A stretch of 26,173 nucleotides of DNA from an uncultured Bacteroidales bacterium. GTDB taxonomy: Bacteria; Bacteroidota; Bacteroidia; Bacteroidales; Muribaculaceae. A program made the translations under genes and the position numbers. Where the stretch lies: NCBI GenBank assembly GCA_900549375.1, contig URNY01000016.1, positions 1-26,173 of the forward strand, in the 5' to 3' direction. The stretch's first letter is position 1; every line of letters starts with the position of its first letter. This document shows positions 15,381 through 23,099 of the stretch, in pieces. The notes under the pieces were generated by a model. That model did not search any database and was not told the origin of the DNA. It saw only the letters and a list, made by a program, of their open reading frames with translations.

Positions 15381-18300
15381 TTATCTCACGTAGAGTTTGC
15401 GGACAGTATTTCCCACTCTCGCTATATAGACACCTTTTTCTACAGGAATTCTCATATACGCTGAACCATCGGCAGAAAGAACGAGCTTGCCTGAGGCATC
15501 GAACAGCAGGATTCTTTCTCTTTCGGCTCCTGCGACAACCACCGCTCCGGCTTCAGTACCGATCATGATGCCATCCGAGGCAAGATCTTCTACCGAGGAC
15601 ACTGTTATCTCCACTTCGTTGGAAGCTTTCGACTCTCCTTCGCCATCATAGAGCGCGGTCACGACATATCGTACTCCTCCGGCAGGCATCTCGTCGGAGT
15701 CGAGATATTCGAAATCCTCTACAGGCTCGGTATTGATTTTCTCACCATTGCGGTAAACGTTGAATCCCGCCAGAGTGAGAGTCGTAGCCTCGAAATGCGT
15801 TGAGTATTTTATGTCATCGATCAGAAGCAATGCGCCGTCGGGAGCGCAGGAATTGATGGCAAACCGTTTTGCTCCCTCAGGCAGTTCAGCTTTGCACAGC
15901 TGCCAGTTCTCGGAAACTTTTTCGAATACAGCCGCCTCTTTGAAATCGGCAGGATCGGTGCTCCCCGTGCTATAGAGAACCCGGATTTTTTCAGGATTGG
16001 AATCAGTGAGACTCAAGGCATTGAACGTTATGGTCTGTTTCTCGCCGGAAAGCTCCGGAGAGATTGCCCAATCATCGGCGGCGCCCGATTTCGGAGCAAT
16101 GGCAGCAAGGGCGAAATTGCCGGAGGTAGCCTGCAGACTATTGTCGATGTAGGTGATGGTGCGGGTGTCGAATGTCAGGAAGGATGTCTTGGTCTCTCCG
16201 GGAACCACGCCTGCTATCGCGATATTGCCCTTGCCGTCGCTCAGAACAGCTGCCGGAGTGTCATCGCGGTCGATGAACGTCCAGCCGTCCACCTGCACTG
16301 TGGCGGCAGGATAGCTGTCGAAGTTCTCGGTCACGGAATTGGCGCCTCCCAGATAAGGTTCGCTCCAGGTGAGCATTCGTCCCCGATCGGTATTGCTGCC
16401 CGTCAGGTCGGTCACGGCGGGAAGGGTGGAGATAACAGGTTCTAACTTAAGAACTGCGGTTTTGTTGTTGGCTGCATTGCTGTCGTCGGGGTGGTTCACC
16501 TCCGCGTGATACTCGACAGCGGAATCTGCCAGAGGATGCATCGTCACGTCGAACTGGACAGTAGCCTTTGCGCCCGATGCCAGAGGTTCGCAATTCTTTG
16601 TTTCCAAGAGTTTGCCATCGGCATAAAGTCCGACGGAGTGTCCCTTGACTTCTTTTCCGCCCTCATTGGCGATTTCCACGCGCACCGCGAATGCGGATCC
16701 CGCTTTCACCCTCGAAGGCCCTGTTATTGCCCGGGCGCATAGATCATTGTCGACAAGCGAGACAAGACGGAAAGCATCGACAGGCACAAACTGGAAATTA
16801 AGCGCCGAAGCCTGAATCTTTATCTGCACTGTTTTCCCGGCAAAAGCCGTGAGACTCGCGCTCGCGTCATACCATCCTTCTACAGCGCCGCCGATCTCGC
16901 CGGGCTTCACTGTAGCCACTGAAGCCCATGTATCGGTTCCTGCCTCGCATACATCAATACTTACTTCATTAAGGTCTTTGGTGGTTGCGTCCGACCAATT
17001 GTATACTTTAAAGGTGAGCGCGGGATTCATGAAGCCAGAGAGATCGATTTTGCCAGTTACGAGACCTGCGTTTCCGCCTGTAGCCGAATACATGGCTGCA
17101 AAACCGTTGTCACCGTCTGCCGACTTGATATCCTGCATGTCGGGAAGAAGTTGCCATTCCCCGTTGTTTTCGTATCCGGTGGCCAAAGCAGTCGAAGGAG
17201 ATCCGTTGGGGAATGATTCATCGAAAGAGATCATCGGTTTACCTACCGGAAGGGCGTTGGTGACCGCACCTTTGGAGCGTCCGCGTTCCGTGACGGCATA
17301 GACTATGAACTGCATGAACTGCTGGGTTCCGTTTTCCGGAACAGCCACGAATGTCTTGGAATTGCCGGTAAGATTCTCAAAGAGCGGTTGTGCCGTGTCA
17401 TCGTCAGCAACCGGGCAGATGGTGTAGCTGATCTTCGAAACGTCGAGAGGCTGTCCGTCGGCATCGGTCGTGACAGGGGTCCATGTGACGGTAACCTCGC
17501 CCGGTGTGGCGGTCTCTTTGAAGGAGGCGGTGGAAATATCGGCAGGAAGAGGATTGCCGACATAGACCGTTGCGGAAGTCTTCTGACCGGGCACCTCCCC
17601 GGTATATGGGGTCACAGTATAAGTATAGTCGCCGGCCTGCGCCAGTTCATGACGGAAGCTCTTGCTTTCGCCTGCCGTGACATCAGTGAAGGTCTCAACT
17701 ACTTTGTTGCCGCAGGCAATCTCGATTTTTGAAATCTTCGCGAGAGCGTTGCCCGCAAGGTCTTTGGAAGGAGCATCGAAAGATATGGCGGCCTCTTTGG
17801 CACCATTGGCCCCCGGAATCACTTTAAGGTTAGCTACCGCTACCGGGGCGGAGGCGGAAATGCCTTCGGCGATTTCCAGATCATCGATATAAAGATAAGC
17901 CTGATTGGGCTCTGAGATTCCGTGGATTCCAATATAATACAATCCATCTGTATCCGCCGTCACGTAGCCTTCGAGAGGGGTGGCGTCGGCTCCTCTAACT
18001 TCGGAGGGAGCAACAGCAGTCTCCGTCATAGCGCTTGCCTTGGGTTCTTTACCGTATTTGATCTCAATTTTCTCGACGCTTGCCGAAGCAGTTGCGAAAG
18101 CGTTAAGATTCACTCTGTAGGCTTTCCCGGCTTCAAGCCTCACGGGAGCAGTGATCATCCAGGAATCAAGCGCCGACGACAGACTGTAACGCAAAGAGGG
18201 TTGATTCTGTTTCTGATTCTCATTATAAGAGAATTGCCAGTCTCTGCCCATAATTCCCGAGTGCTCGAGGGTGAACTCTACCATAGATGTCTCGGTGTCG

Positions 18301-19808
18301 AACGTCTGTTTGTAAGGAGGAACGATGTTGCCGAACACGAGATCGTTGGCCGAAGTAAAGTCGGAAACCAGATCGGAGAACTTGGCGGATACCGAATATT
18401 TGAAAACGTGAAGGCCGTCTCCTATTTCCGTCAGCTCTTCGTAGGAAGTGCCCTTTTGATCGATAGCGACCTCGACATTGCCTTTCTTCACGGTATAAGT
18501 AACCTCTGCAGGATCCATATATCCTCCTTTTGCGGATTCAGTCACCGGATCCCATGTCACGGTCACTTTCCCGTCGGCATATGTAGCCTTGACATTTTCG
18601 GGGGCCTTCGGAGCGCTTTTACCGATAAAAGACTTGATGGATGCTTTCGGACTGTTTCCGGCGGCATTCGAGAGCACCACTACGAACATATACTCTCCGT
18701 CTTCCTCTACTGTTATGGGCACAGACACGCTCGCTCCGTATGTTGTCTTGCCGGTATAATCCTTGCCGTCGACGCTGACTTTATAGTCGAGTTCTCCAGA
18801 TGCCGGAGTGCCGTCGAAGGTTGTTGAGGGCACCTTGAATTCAAGATTCCCGGAATGGTTGCCTCCGGGGAACACGGCCTTGAGGTCTGTAGCCTGAGCC
18901 GGGGCGGGAACCACAAGACCGATGATCTGCGCATTGCCGCTGAGATAGCTCTTCAACGCCGCGGCTTCACCGGTGGCAGGGTCTACTTCGTATAAGGCAG
19001 TAATGGAACCGACCGCGGTTGTCCAAAACATGCGCCCGGTTTTGGGATCGATCGTGGCCGAGCCCTTATTGGCAGTGTTCACGCCTGTCGGGCCGACCTT
19101 TACTGTTGCCGCGGTCTGCTTGTCGACTTTATAGAGAGTGGCGTTTTCTCCGTTGGCAATCGCATACAGCTGTCCGTTGGCATCGCAGGCAAGAGAGTTC
19201 CAGTCGCCGCTCATGGGGGCGACGGTTTCCACCGTTACCTCGGCCTGCTGGCCTTCGACAGCCTCGCCGTAGGTAATTGTGCCGAGACGGTATCCGTCGC
19301 CCGACGTGTTGTTGAAAATACCGTATATTTTGCCCGATACGGGGTCGAGAGCCATGTCTATGCCCGTTGTGGCATTGCTTCCCATGCCGGTATAAACATA
19401 TGCTCCGGTCTGGATATCGATACCTTTTACATAATACGAAAACCAGGAACTGCCGAAGCTGATGGCGGAATGGATGTAATAGACTCCCTCTTTTTCAATC
19501 CCGTTGAAGACGATATCAAAATTGTCGGTCTTGATCGGAGAGAAGGGGCTGAAGGAAGCTCCGGAAATCTTGTATAATCCCCGGTAGTCGCCACTGAGCA
19601 TGTAACAGTCGTTGATGGCCCCGATCAAATTGTCGGGAAACTGACCGGCTGAAAACGCCTTTTCAGAGGCCTGTCGGGTTGCTACTCTCATGGTTCCCGT
19701 TCCTGGCGAACCGTTGAGTTTCTGCACCGCGCGTTGGGAAGCGCCGGCAAATCCCGCCATTCCCAGCAGTAGCGACGCTGCCGCACAGATGAATAGTTTT
19801 TTTGTCAT
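15381..19808 (-). CDS. Large secreted multidomain protein: propeller-like N-terminus, FN3, choice-of-anchor J, CARDB-like, Por-type tail
   Basis: A 1475-residue exported protein beginning MTKKLFICAAASLLLGMAGFAG, a clear signal peptide. Residues ~45-300 look like a repeat propeller (YYIHSAISFG, IDMALDPVSGKIYGIFN, SLACDANGQLYAIAN, SATIDPKTGRMFW). FN3-like domains follow (e.g. APENVKATYADGKVTVTWDP; PGEVTVTWTPVTTDADG). Three jelly-roll segments of choice-of-anchor J type are visible around 495-650, 870-1010 and 1120-1300 (SFDESFPNGSPS; VTENFDSYPA). A CARDB-like domain lies near 1020-1110. The last ~65 residues (LLFDASGKLVLSADG...GVYIARVG...KLYVR) match a type IX secretion/sorting tail. No catalytic motif was found; the likely role is surface adhesion or binding. 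It sits 24 bp behind the M6 protease gene, forming one operon. Confidence 0.85.
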   Translation of the reverse strand: MTKKLFICAAASLLLGMAGFAGASQRAVQKLNGSPGTGTMRVATRQASEKAFSAGQFPDNLIGAINDCYMLSGDYRGLYKISGASFSPFSPIKTDNFDIVFNGIEKEGVYYIHSAISFGSSWFSYYVKGIDIQTGAYVYTGMGSNATTGIDMALDPVSGKIYGIFNNTSGDGYRLGTITYGEAVEGQQAEVTVETVAPMSGDWNSLACDANGQLYAIANGENATLYKVDKQTAATVKVGPTGVNTANKGSATIDPKTGRMFWTTAVGSITALYEVDPATGEAAALKSYLSGNAQIIGLVVPAPAQATDLKAVFPGGNHSGNLEFKVPSTTFDGTPASGELDYKVSVDGKDYTGKTTYGASVSVPITVEEDGEYMFVVVLSNAAGNSPKASIKSFIGKSAPKAPENVKATYADGKVTVTWDPVTESAKGGYMDPAEVTYTVKKGNVEVAIDQKGTSYEELTEIGDGLHVFKYSVSAKFSDLVSDFTSANDLVFGNIVPPYKQTFDTETSMVEFTLEHSGIMGRDWQFSYNENQKQNQPSLRYSLSSALDSWMITAPVRLEAGKAYRVNLNAFATASASVEKIEIKYGKEPKASAMTETAVAPSEVRGADATPLEGYVTADTDGLYYIGIHGISEPNQAYLYIDDLEIAEGISASAPVAVANLKVIPGANGAKEAAISFDAPSKDLAGNALAKISKIEIACGNKVVETFTDVTAGESKSFRHELAQAGDYTYTVTPYTGEVPGQKTSATVYVGNPLPADISTASFKETATPGEVTVTWTPVTTDADGQPLDVSKISYTICPVADDDTAQPLFENLTGNSKTFVAVPENGTQQFMQFIVYAVTERGRSKGAVTNALPVGKPMISFDESFPNGSPSTALATGYENNGEWQLLPDMQDIKSADGDNGFAAMYSATGGNAGLVTGKIDLSGFMNPALTFKVYNWSDATTKDLNEVSIDVCEAGTDTWASVATVKPGEIGGAVEGWYDASASLTAFAGKTVQIKIQASALNFQFVPVDAFRLVSLVDNDLCARAITGPSRVKAGSAFAVRVEIANEGGKEVKGHSVGLYADGKLLETKNCEPLASGAKATVQFDVTMHPLADSAVEYHAEVNHPDDSNAANNKTAVLKLEPVISTLPAVTDLTGSNTDRGRMLTWSEPYLGGANSVTENFDSYPAATVQVDGWTFIDRDDTPAAVLSDGKGNIAIAGVVPGETKTSFLTFDTRTITYIDNSLQATSGNFALAAIAPKSGAADDWAISPELSGEKQTITFNALSLTDSNPEKIRVLYSTGSTDPADFKEAAVFEKVSENWQLCKAELPEGAKRFAINSCAPDGALLLIDDIKYSTHFEATTLTLAGFNVYRNGEKINTEPVEDFEYLDSDEMPAGGVRYVVTALYDGEGESKASNEVEITVSSVEDLASDGIMIGTEAGAVVVAGAERERILLFDASGKLVLSADGSAYMRIPVEKGVYIARVGNTVRKLYVR

Positions 19809-19833
19809 GATGAATAGGAGTTATTTTGGGAAT

Positions 19834-22632
19834 TTATTGCTTTACGATTATTTTACGGCGCAGGCCATTGCCTGAGATGCCTACAATGTAGATTCCTGCC
19901 GCAGGAAGATGCAGGGTTGCGGTGCCTCGGGTGTCGGCCAAAGCGGATGCAATGGTGCGCCCGGCGATATCAAACGCGTTTACAATGGCTCCTTCCGGAA
20001 TCCCGCTGACGCAGGCATCTGTGCCGACAGTGGTTATTGTTATGACCTTCTCCTCCATATCGCCTAAGCCACTCCCTTCCGCTGTCTTGACGGCAATCTC
20101 ATCCGATGCTTTCGACACGAGCGTTCCGTCCGTGGCCTTGACAGAGTAGAAATATTCTGTATCGGGAATGAGACCTTCGATTTTCATTGATGCCGCGTCG
20201 CCGGTATGCTCGCCGTTGTAGGCGGGAAGATTCTGCGGAACAAGTTTTACGCCGTGTAGCAGTTTTACGTCGTCAATGGCCAGCGAGCTTCGCGCACCGG
20301 TCATTTTGAATCCGATACGCATGGCGGTTGTTCCCGAGGGAATCTCTTTTACCTCTGTTGTTTTTCCACCCTTTGCTGTTTCTATTGGGGAAGCGTACAG
20401 CTCTTTCCAGCCGTCGGCAGTCTTTGCGCTGACGGAAACGCGATCGGCTTCGTTAGTGTTCTGGCCTCGATGCCAGAAGCTTAAACCCTTGATGCCATCG
20501 GAATATTCAGGAGTCGTCAGGCAATCGCCGTCAGTTGCCATACGCAGCGACGGTGTGGCCTCGCCGGCATATGATCCCATGCTATAGGCGGTAGGGGACG
20601 TGGAAACCCACCCCGCGGGAAGATTGTCGATGCCGGCGGAGAAATCACATACGTCGGAAAGGGGACCACCCGGAACTTTGCGGTAGACCTCGATAAGATA
20701 ATCGTTTGCTTCCGGAAGCTGTTCCCAGCGGGCGGTGAAGCTGTCGGAGGTGATGTCGGTCGCCTCGGCGGCGAGAACCTGAAGACGGTCGAGCGGCATC
20801 CTTCGAGTCTCTATCGAAATAACTTCCGAAGGAGCGGAGATTTCGAGCCCGCGCACAGAGCGCACAGTGTATTTATATGTGCGGTCGGGCGCAAGCCCCT
20901 TGATTTCGCAGGAAGTCGCATTCCCGACATTACGCATGAAGTATCCCGGGAGATATTCAGGCTCTCCTCCTTCGTCAATCGTATATACCGACAGCAGATG
21001 TTCCATTCCCTGACGGGCGGGTTCCCAAAGAGCGGTGAAACTCTCATGGTCGGCCTGCTCCGGCTCTTTCGCCACCGGTGAGCCAAGAGGCTCCGGCGAG
21101 CCTCCAAGCACTTTGAAAGTGATCAACCCGTCGGATTCAGCGATGTCCGTTATCGGGAGGCTGAGGGGAGTATTGTTCCAAGGTCTCATGGAAGGGCGGG
21201 TGTCGTCGGTGAAGGCTGTGATTCCCGCTGTGCCGGGAAAAGCGTCGCCGTCACGAGTGGCGGCCGTTTTTATATTGTCGGCCTCCTCCAGATCGACATA
21301 TTGATGGTTCTCATCGTTGTTCACGGCATTGGTGAACCATATGCTTTTTTCATAGTCCACATGCCATACGAGCATTCCGTGGCCCGGAAGATATTTGTCC
21401 CATCCGGTCTGCTGGCGGTTCTCGAGAAGGAAAAATTCATTGGAATCGGATGTGGGAATTATTGCGGCCATATTCGCGAGAAGAGACGGAAGCGTTGCAC
21501 TTACCGATCCGTCGATCGTCACGGGTTTTATCCAGTCGAGGGCATAGCGTTCGTAGGCGGAATAAAGCGGAGGAGTGCAGCCGTTGTTGTTATAAGGACC
21601 CGCATCGAGAGTGCTCCACGACCCGGGGGTGAACGACGCCATGTTGTAATTGGTGGTGTAAAGATCGGGGAGTCCCATCACGTGCGAGAACTCATGTACG
21701 AACGTTCCCACTCCGTCCGGACGTCCCTCCACCCACTCGCATGTGCATCCGTAGCGGTCGAGGCGCACGCCGTCGAACATATATGGGGTGGAATCCTTGT
21801 CGCTGATATTATAGGCGTGGGGCCATACGGAATCAGAGCTTGCGCCCATGTGCTCTCCCTCTCCGGCGTAGAACAGGAATACATTGTCGATATATCCGTC
21901 GCCATCGCGGTCATACTGGGTAAAGTCGACAGTGCCGTCGAGCTGCTGGCAGGCCTCTATTACCATTCGGTAGGCGTTGGTGTCTTTGCCCTGAAGCCCG
22001 TTGCTGCCATAGTAAGCCCTGTTTTTAGTGAGTGCTATCGGTCCGTAGACATCGAATTCCGGTTCGAACTGGCCCATGGATGAATCCATAAAGAAATCGC
22101 GTGCGGAACCGGTGCCTCCAAAAAGGCTGAATCCCTCGCCGGTCATCATGCCGGTAAAATAATCCTTGGGATTATAGCCCTCGGCCTCATGGAATTTCAC
22201 ATCCGTGTATTCCACAAGAATCACTATCGCTTTCTGTTTCCCTTTTGAGGGGAAAGCAGAACGTCCCGTGAGTCCGGGCCCTTTGGAGGGCGCTTTGGTC
22301 GGATGGTTCGTTGCCCACCTCTTTTTCAGGCGAGCATTCAGTTTCTCGGATACGCTCTTTTTGTCGACGGAATTCAGAAACGATGCTGCCTCAGGGCTTC
22401 GTCGAGAGGGTTCCGTGGCTCTGATGCCGGAAGATACGGGCACTCCGTCATCGTCGACGCCCGCGTAATAATAGATGTCGTCTACATTGATGAGGAGATA
22501 GCCGTCGGTAGAAAAATACTGATGATCGTATTCGTCCCCTATGATTCGGAGTGTGAGGGGAGTGCCGTCAGCCTGTGTGACGGTTACCGGCCTCGGACTT
22601 GCCGGGACAGCATGCGACGGCTGAACCGCCAT
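19834..22632 (-). CDS. Secreted M6-family metalloprotease with FN3, choice-of-anchor J and Por-type tail
   Basis: A 932-residue frame from the ATG at 22632. The prodomain-like start (TVTQADGTPLTLRIIGDEYD, STDGYLLI) is typical of M6 peptidases. The catalytic domain holds HEFSHVMGLPD (H313, E314, H317, D323), the HExxHxxGxxD zinc site. FN3-like domains, a choice-of-anchor J jelly roll (~650-790) and a C-terminal sorting-type tail (AFDIAGRTIASAL...AGIYIVGISG...KIIVKQ) follow. The start is odd: the in-frame sequence upstream of this ATG encodes RKRLLISLLTLSALI, a signal-peptide core, but has no ATG. The ATG at 22708 is out of frame by one base because of a nine-C run (22684-22692). With eight C the product would be 957 residues starting MFLTFTPPICRKRLL. 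Confidence 0.87.
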   Translation of the reverse strand: MAVQPSHAVPASPRPVTVTQADGTPLTLRIIGDEYDHQYFSTDGYLLINVDDIYYYAGVDDDGVPVSSGIRATEPSRRSPEAASFLNSVDKKSVSEKLNARLKKRWATNHPTKAPSKGPGLTGRSAFPSKGKQKAIVILVEYTDVKFHEAEGYNPKDYFTGMMTGEGFSLFGGTGSARDFFMDSSMGQFEPEFDVYGPIALTKNRAYYGSNGLQGKDTNAYRMVIEACQQLDGTVDFTQYDRDGDGYIDNVFLFYAGEGEHMGASSDSVWPHAYNISDKDSTPYMFDGVRLDRYGCTCEWVEGRPDGVGTFVHEFSHVMGLPDLYTTNYNMASFTPGSWSTLDAGPYNNNGCTPPLYSAYERYALDWIKPVTIDGSVSATLPSLLANMAAIIPTSDSNEFFLLENRQQTGWDKYLPGHGMLVWHVDYEKSIWFTNAVNNDENHQYVDLEEADNIKTAATRDGDAFPGTAGITAFTDDTRPSMRPWNNTPLSLPITDIAESDGLITFKVLGGSPEPLGSPVAKEPEQADHESFTALWEPARQGMEHLLSVYTIDEGGEPEYLPGYFMRNVGNATSCEIKGLAPDRTYKYTVRSVRGLEISAPSEVISIETRRMPLDRLQVLAAEATDITSDSFTARWEQLPEANDYLIEVYRKVPGGPLSDVCDFSAGIDNLPAGWVSTSPTAYSMGSYAGEATPSLRMATDGDCLTTPEYSDGIKGLSFWHRGQNTNEADRVSVSAKTADGWKELYASPIETAKGGKTTEVKEIPSGTTAMRIGFKMTGARSSLAIDDVKLLHGVKLVPQNLPAYNGEHTGDAASMKIEGLIPDTEYFYSVKATDGTLVSKASDEIAVKTAEGSGLGDMEEKVITITTVGTDACVSGIPEGAIVNAFDIAGRTIASALADTRGTATLHLPAAGIYIVGISGNGLRRKIIVKQ

Positions 22633-22683
22633 AATTAATGCCGATAGTGTTAATAAGCTTATTAACAGACGTTTACGGCAAAT

Positions 22684-22692
22684 GGGGGGGGG
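22684..22692 (-). repeat. Homopolymer run of nine C (minus strand) in the M6 protease 5' region
   Basis: Nine consecutive G on the plus strand. On the minus strand the run lies 15 nt after ATG 22708 and 51 nt before ATG 22632. Its length decides whether the two are in one frame: nine C gives a 15-codon dead-end frame, eight C gives a fused frame with a full signal peptide. Confidence 0.9.
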
Positions 22693-22788
22693 TAAAGGTA
22701 AGGAACATAAATGTATTAAATGATGGATTCAGTTAGATTTGATTCGGTTAGGTCAAGCCTATATATATAACATTTGCTCTTGAATTGA

Positions 22789-22822
22789 CAAAAGTAATAA
22801 TTAATTTATGAATTGCAACAAA
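22789..22822 (-). promoter_or_regulatory. Promoter of the M6 protease operon
   Basis: On the minus strand TACTTTTG (22789-22796) matches TAnnTTTG. A TTG at 22816-22818 lies 19 nt upstream, and a TTTG at 22819-22822 lies 22 nt upstream. Transcription would start near 22783, giving a ~75-nt leader to the ATG at 22708. Confidence 0.55.
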
Positions 22823-22946
22823 TTTTATTAAAAATGAGATAAAAATTCAAAATCATATATTCCGGAGGGGACGATTATGAATATTTTGTGTATATCCGTC
22901 AGGAAAAATGAGTTGATTATACGACAATAATGGCAAAATCAACAAA
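22823..22946. other. AT-rich spacer between divergent promoters
   Basis: This is the middle of the 467-nt gap between the M6 protease (22632) and thrS (23100). It holds no gene I can support. A possible 17-codon frame at 22878-22931 follows a GGAGGGG run but has no other support. The gap otherwise contains the two divergent promoters and the leaders. Confidence 0.5.
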
Positions 22947-22978
22947 TTTGCGAGGATGAGAAAAATTTTGTATCTTTG
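22947..22978 (+). promoter_or_regulatory. Consensus promoter of the thrS-infC-rpmI-rplT operon
   Basis: TTTG at 22947-22950, 20-nt spacer, TATCTTTG at 22971-22978. Transcription should start near 22985 and give a ~115-nt leader. Confidence 0.75.
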
Positions 22979-22984
22979 CGCGAT

Positions 22985-23099
22985 TGTTGTATCCCTGTGG
23001 TTCGCGAGGCGGACAACGGGGAGGCAATAATGCGCTGAAAGTGGAAATGTGAAGGCGCAAAAAATTGAAAATTAGAGAATAATAAAAAACGACATAATT
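22985..23099 (+). promoter_or_regulatory. Structured 5' leader of thrS
   Basis: The leader can form a 5-bp stem between 22986-22990 (GTTGT) and 23013-23017 (ACAAC), with weaker inner pairing. It can also form a hairpin of 23031-23036 with 23054-23059 (six pairs, one G-T). An A-rich unstructured stretch runs up to the ATG. There is no T-run or T-box-like motif. It could be a translational control region, but pairing alone is weak evidence. Confidence 0.3.

Noticed and set aside
17922..18827. Plus-strand 301-codon open frame
   Set aside because: It is antisense to the FN3/anchor J gene and shows no domain.
15381..19808. FN3/jelly-roll repeats as DNA-level tandem repeats
   Set aside because: The domains repeat at protein level only; I see no long identical DNA units.
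22878..22931. 17-codon frame after a GGAGGGG run
   Set aside because: Shine-Dalgarno-like runs mean little in Bacteroidetes, and the peptide has no signal or membrane feature; it lies between two divergent promoters.
22985..23099. T-box riboswitch in the thrS leader
   Set aside because: No T-box-like conserved motif and no terminator hairpin are present, and T-boxes are not expected in Bacteroidetes.
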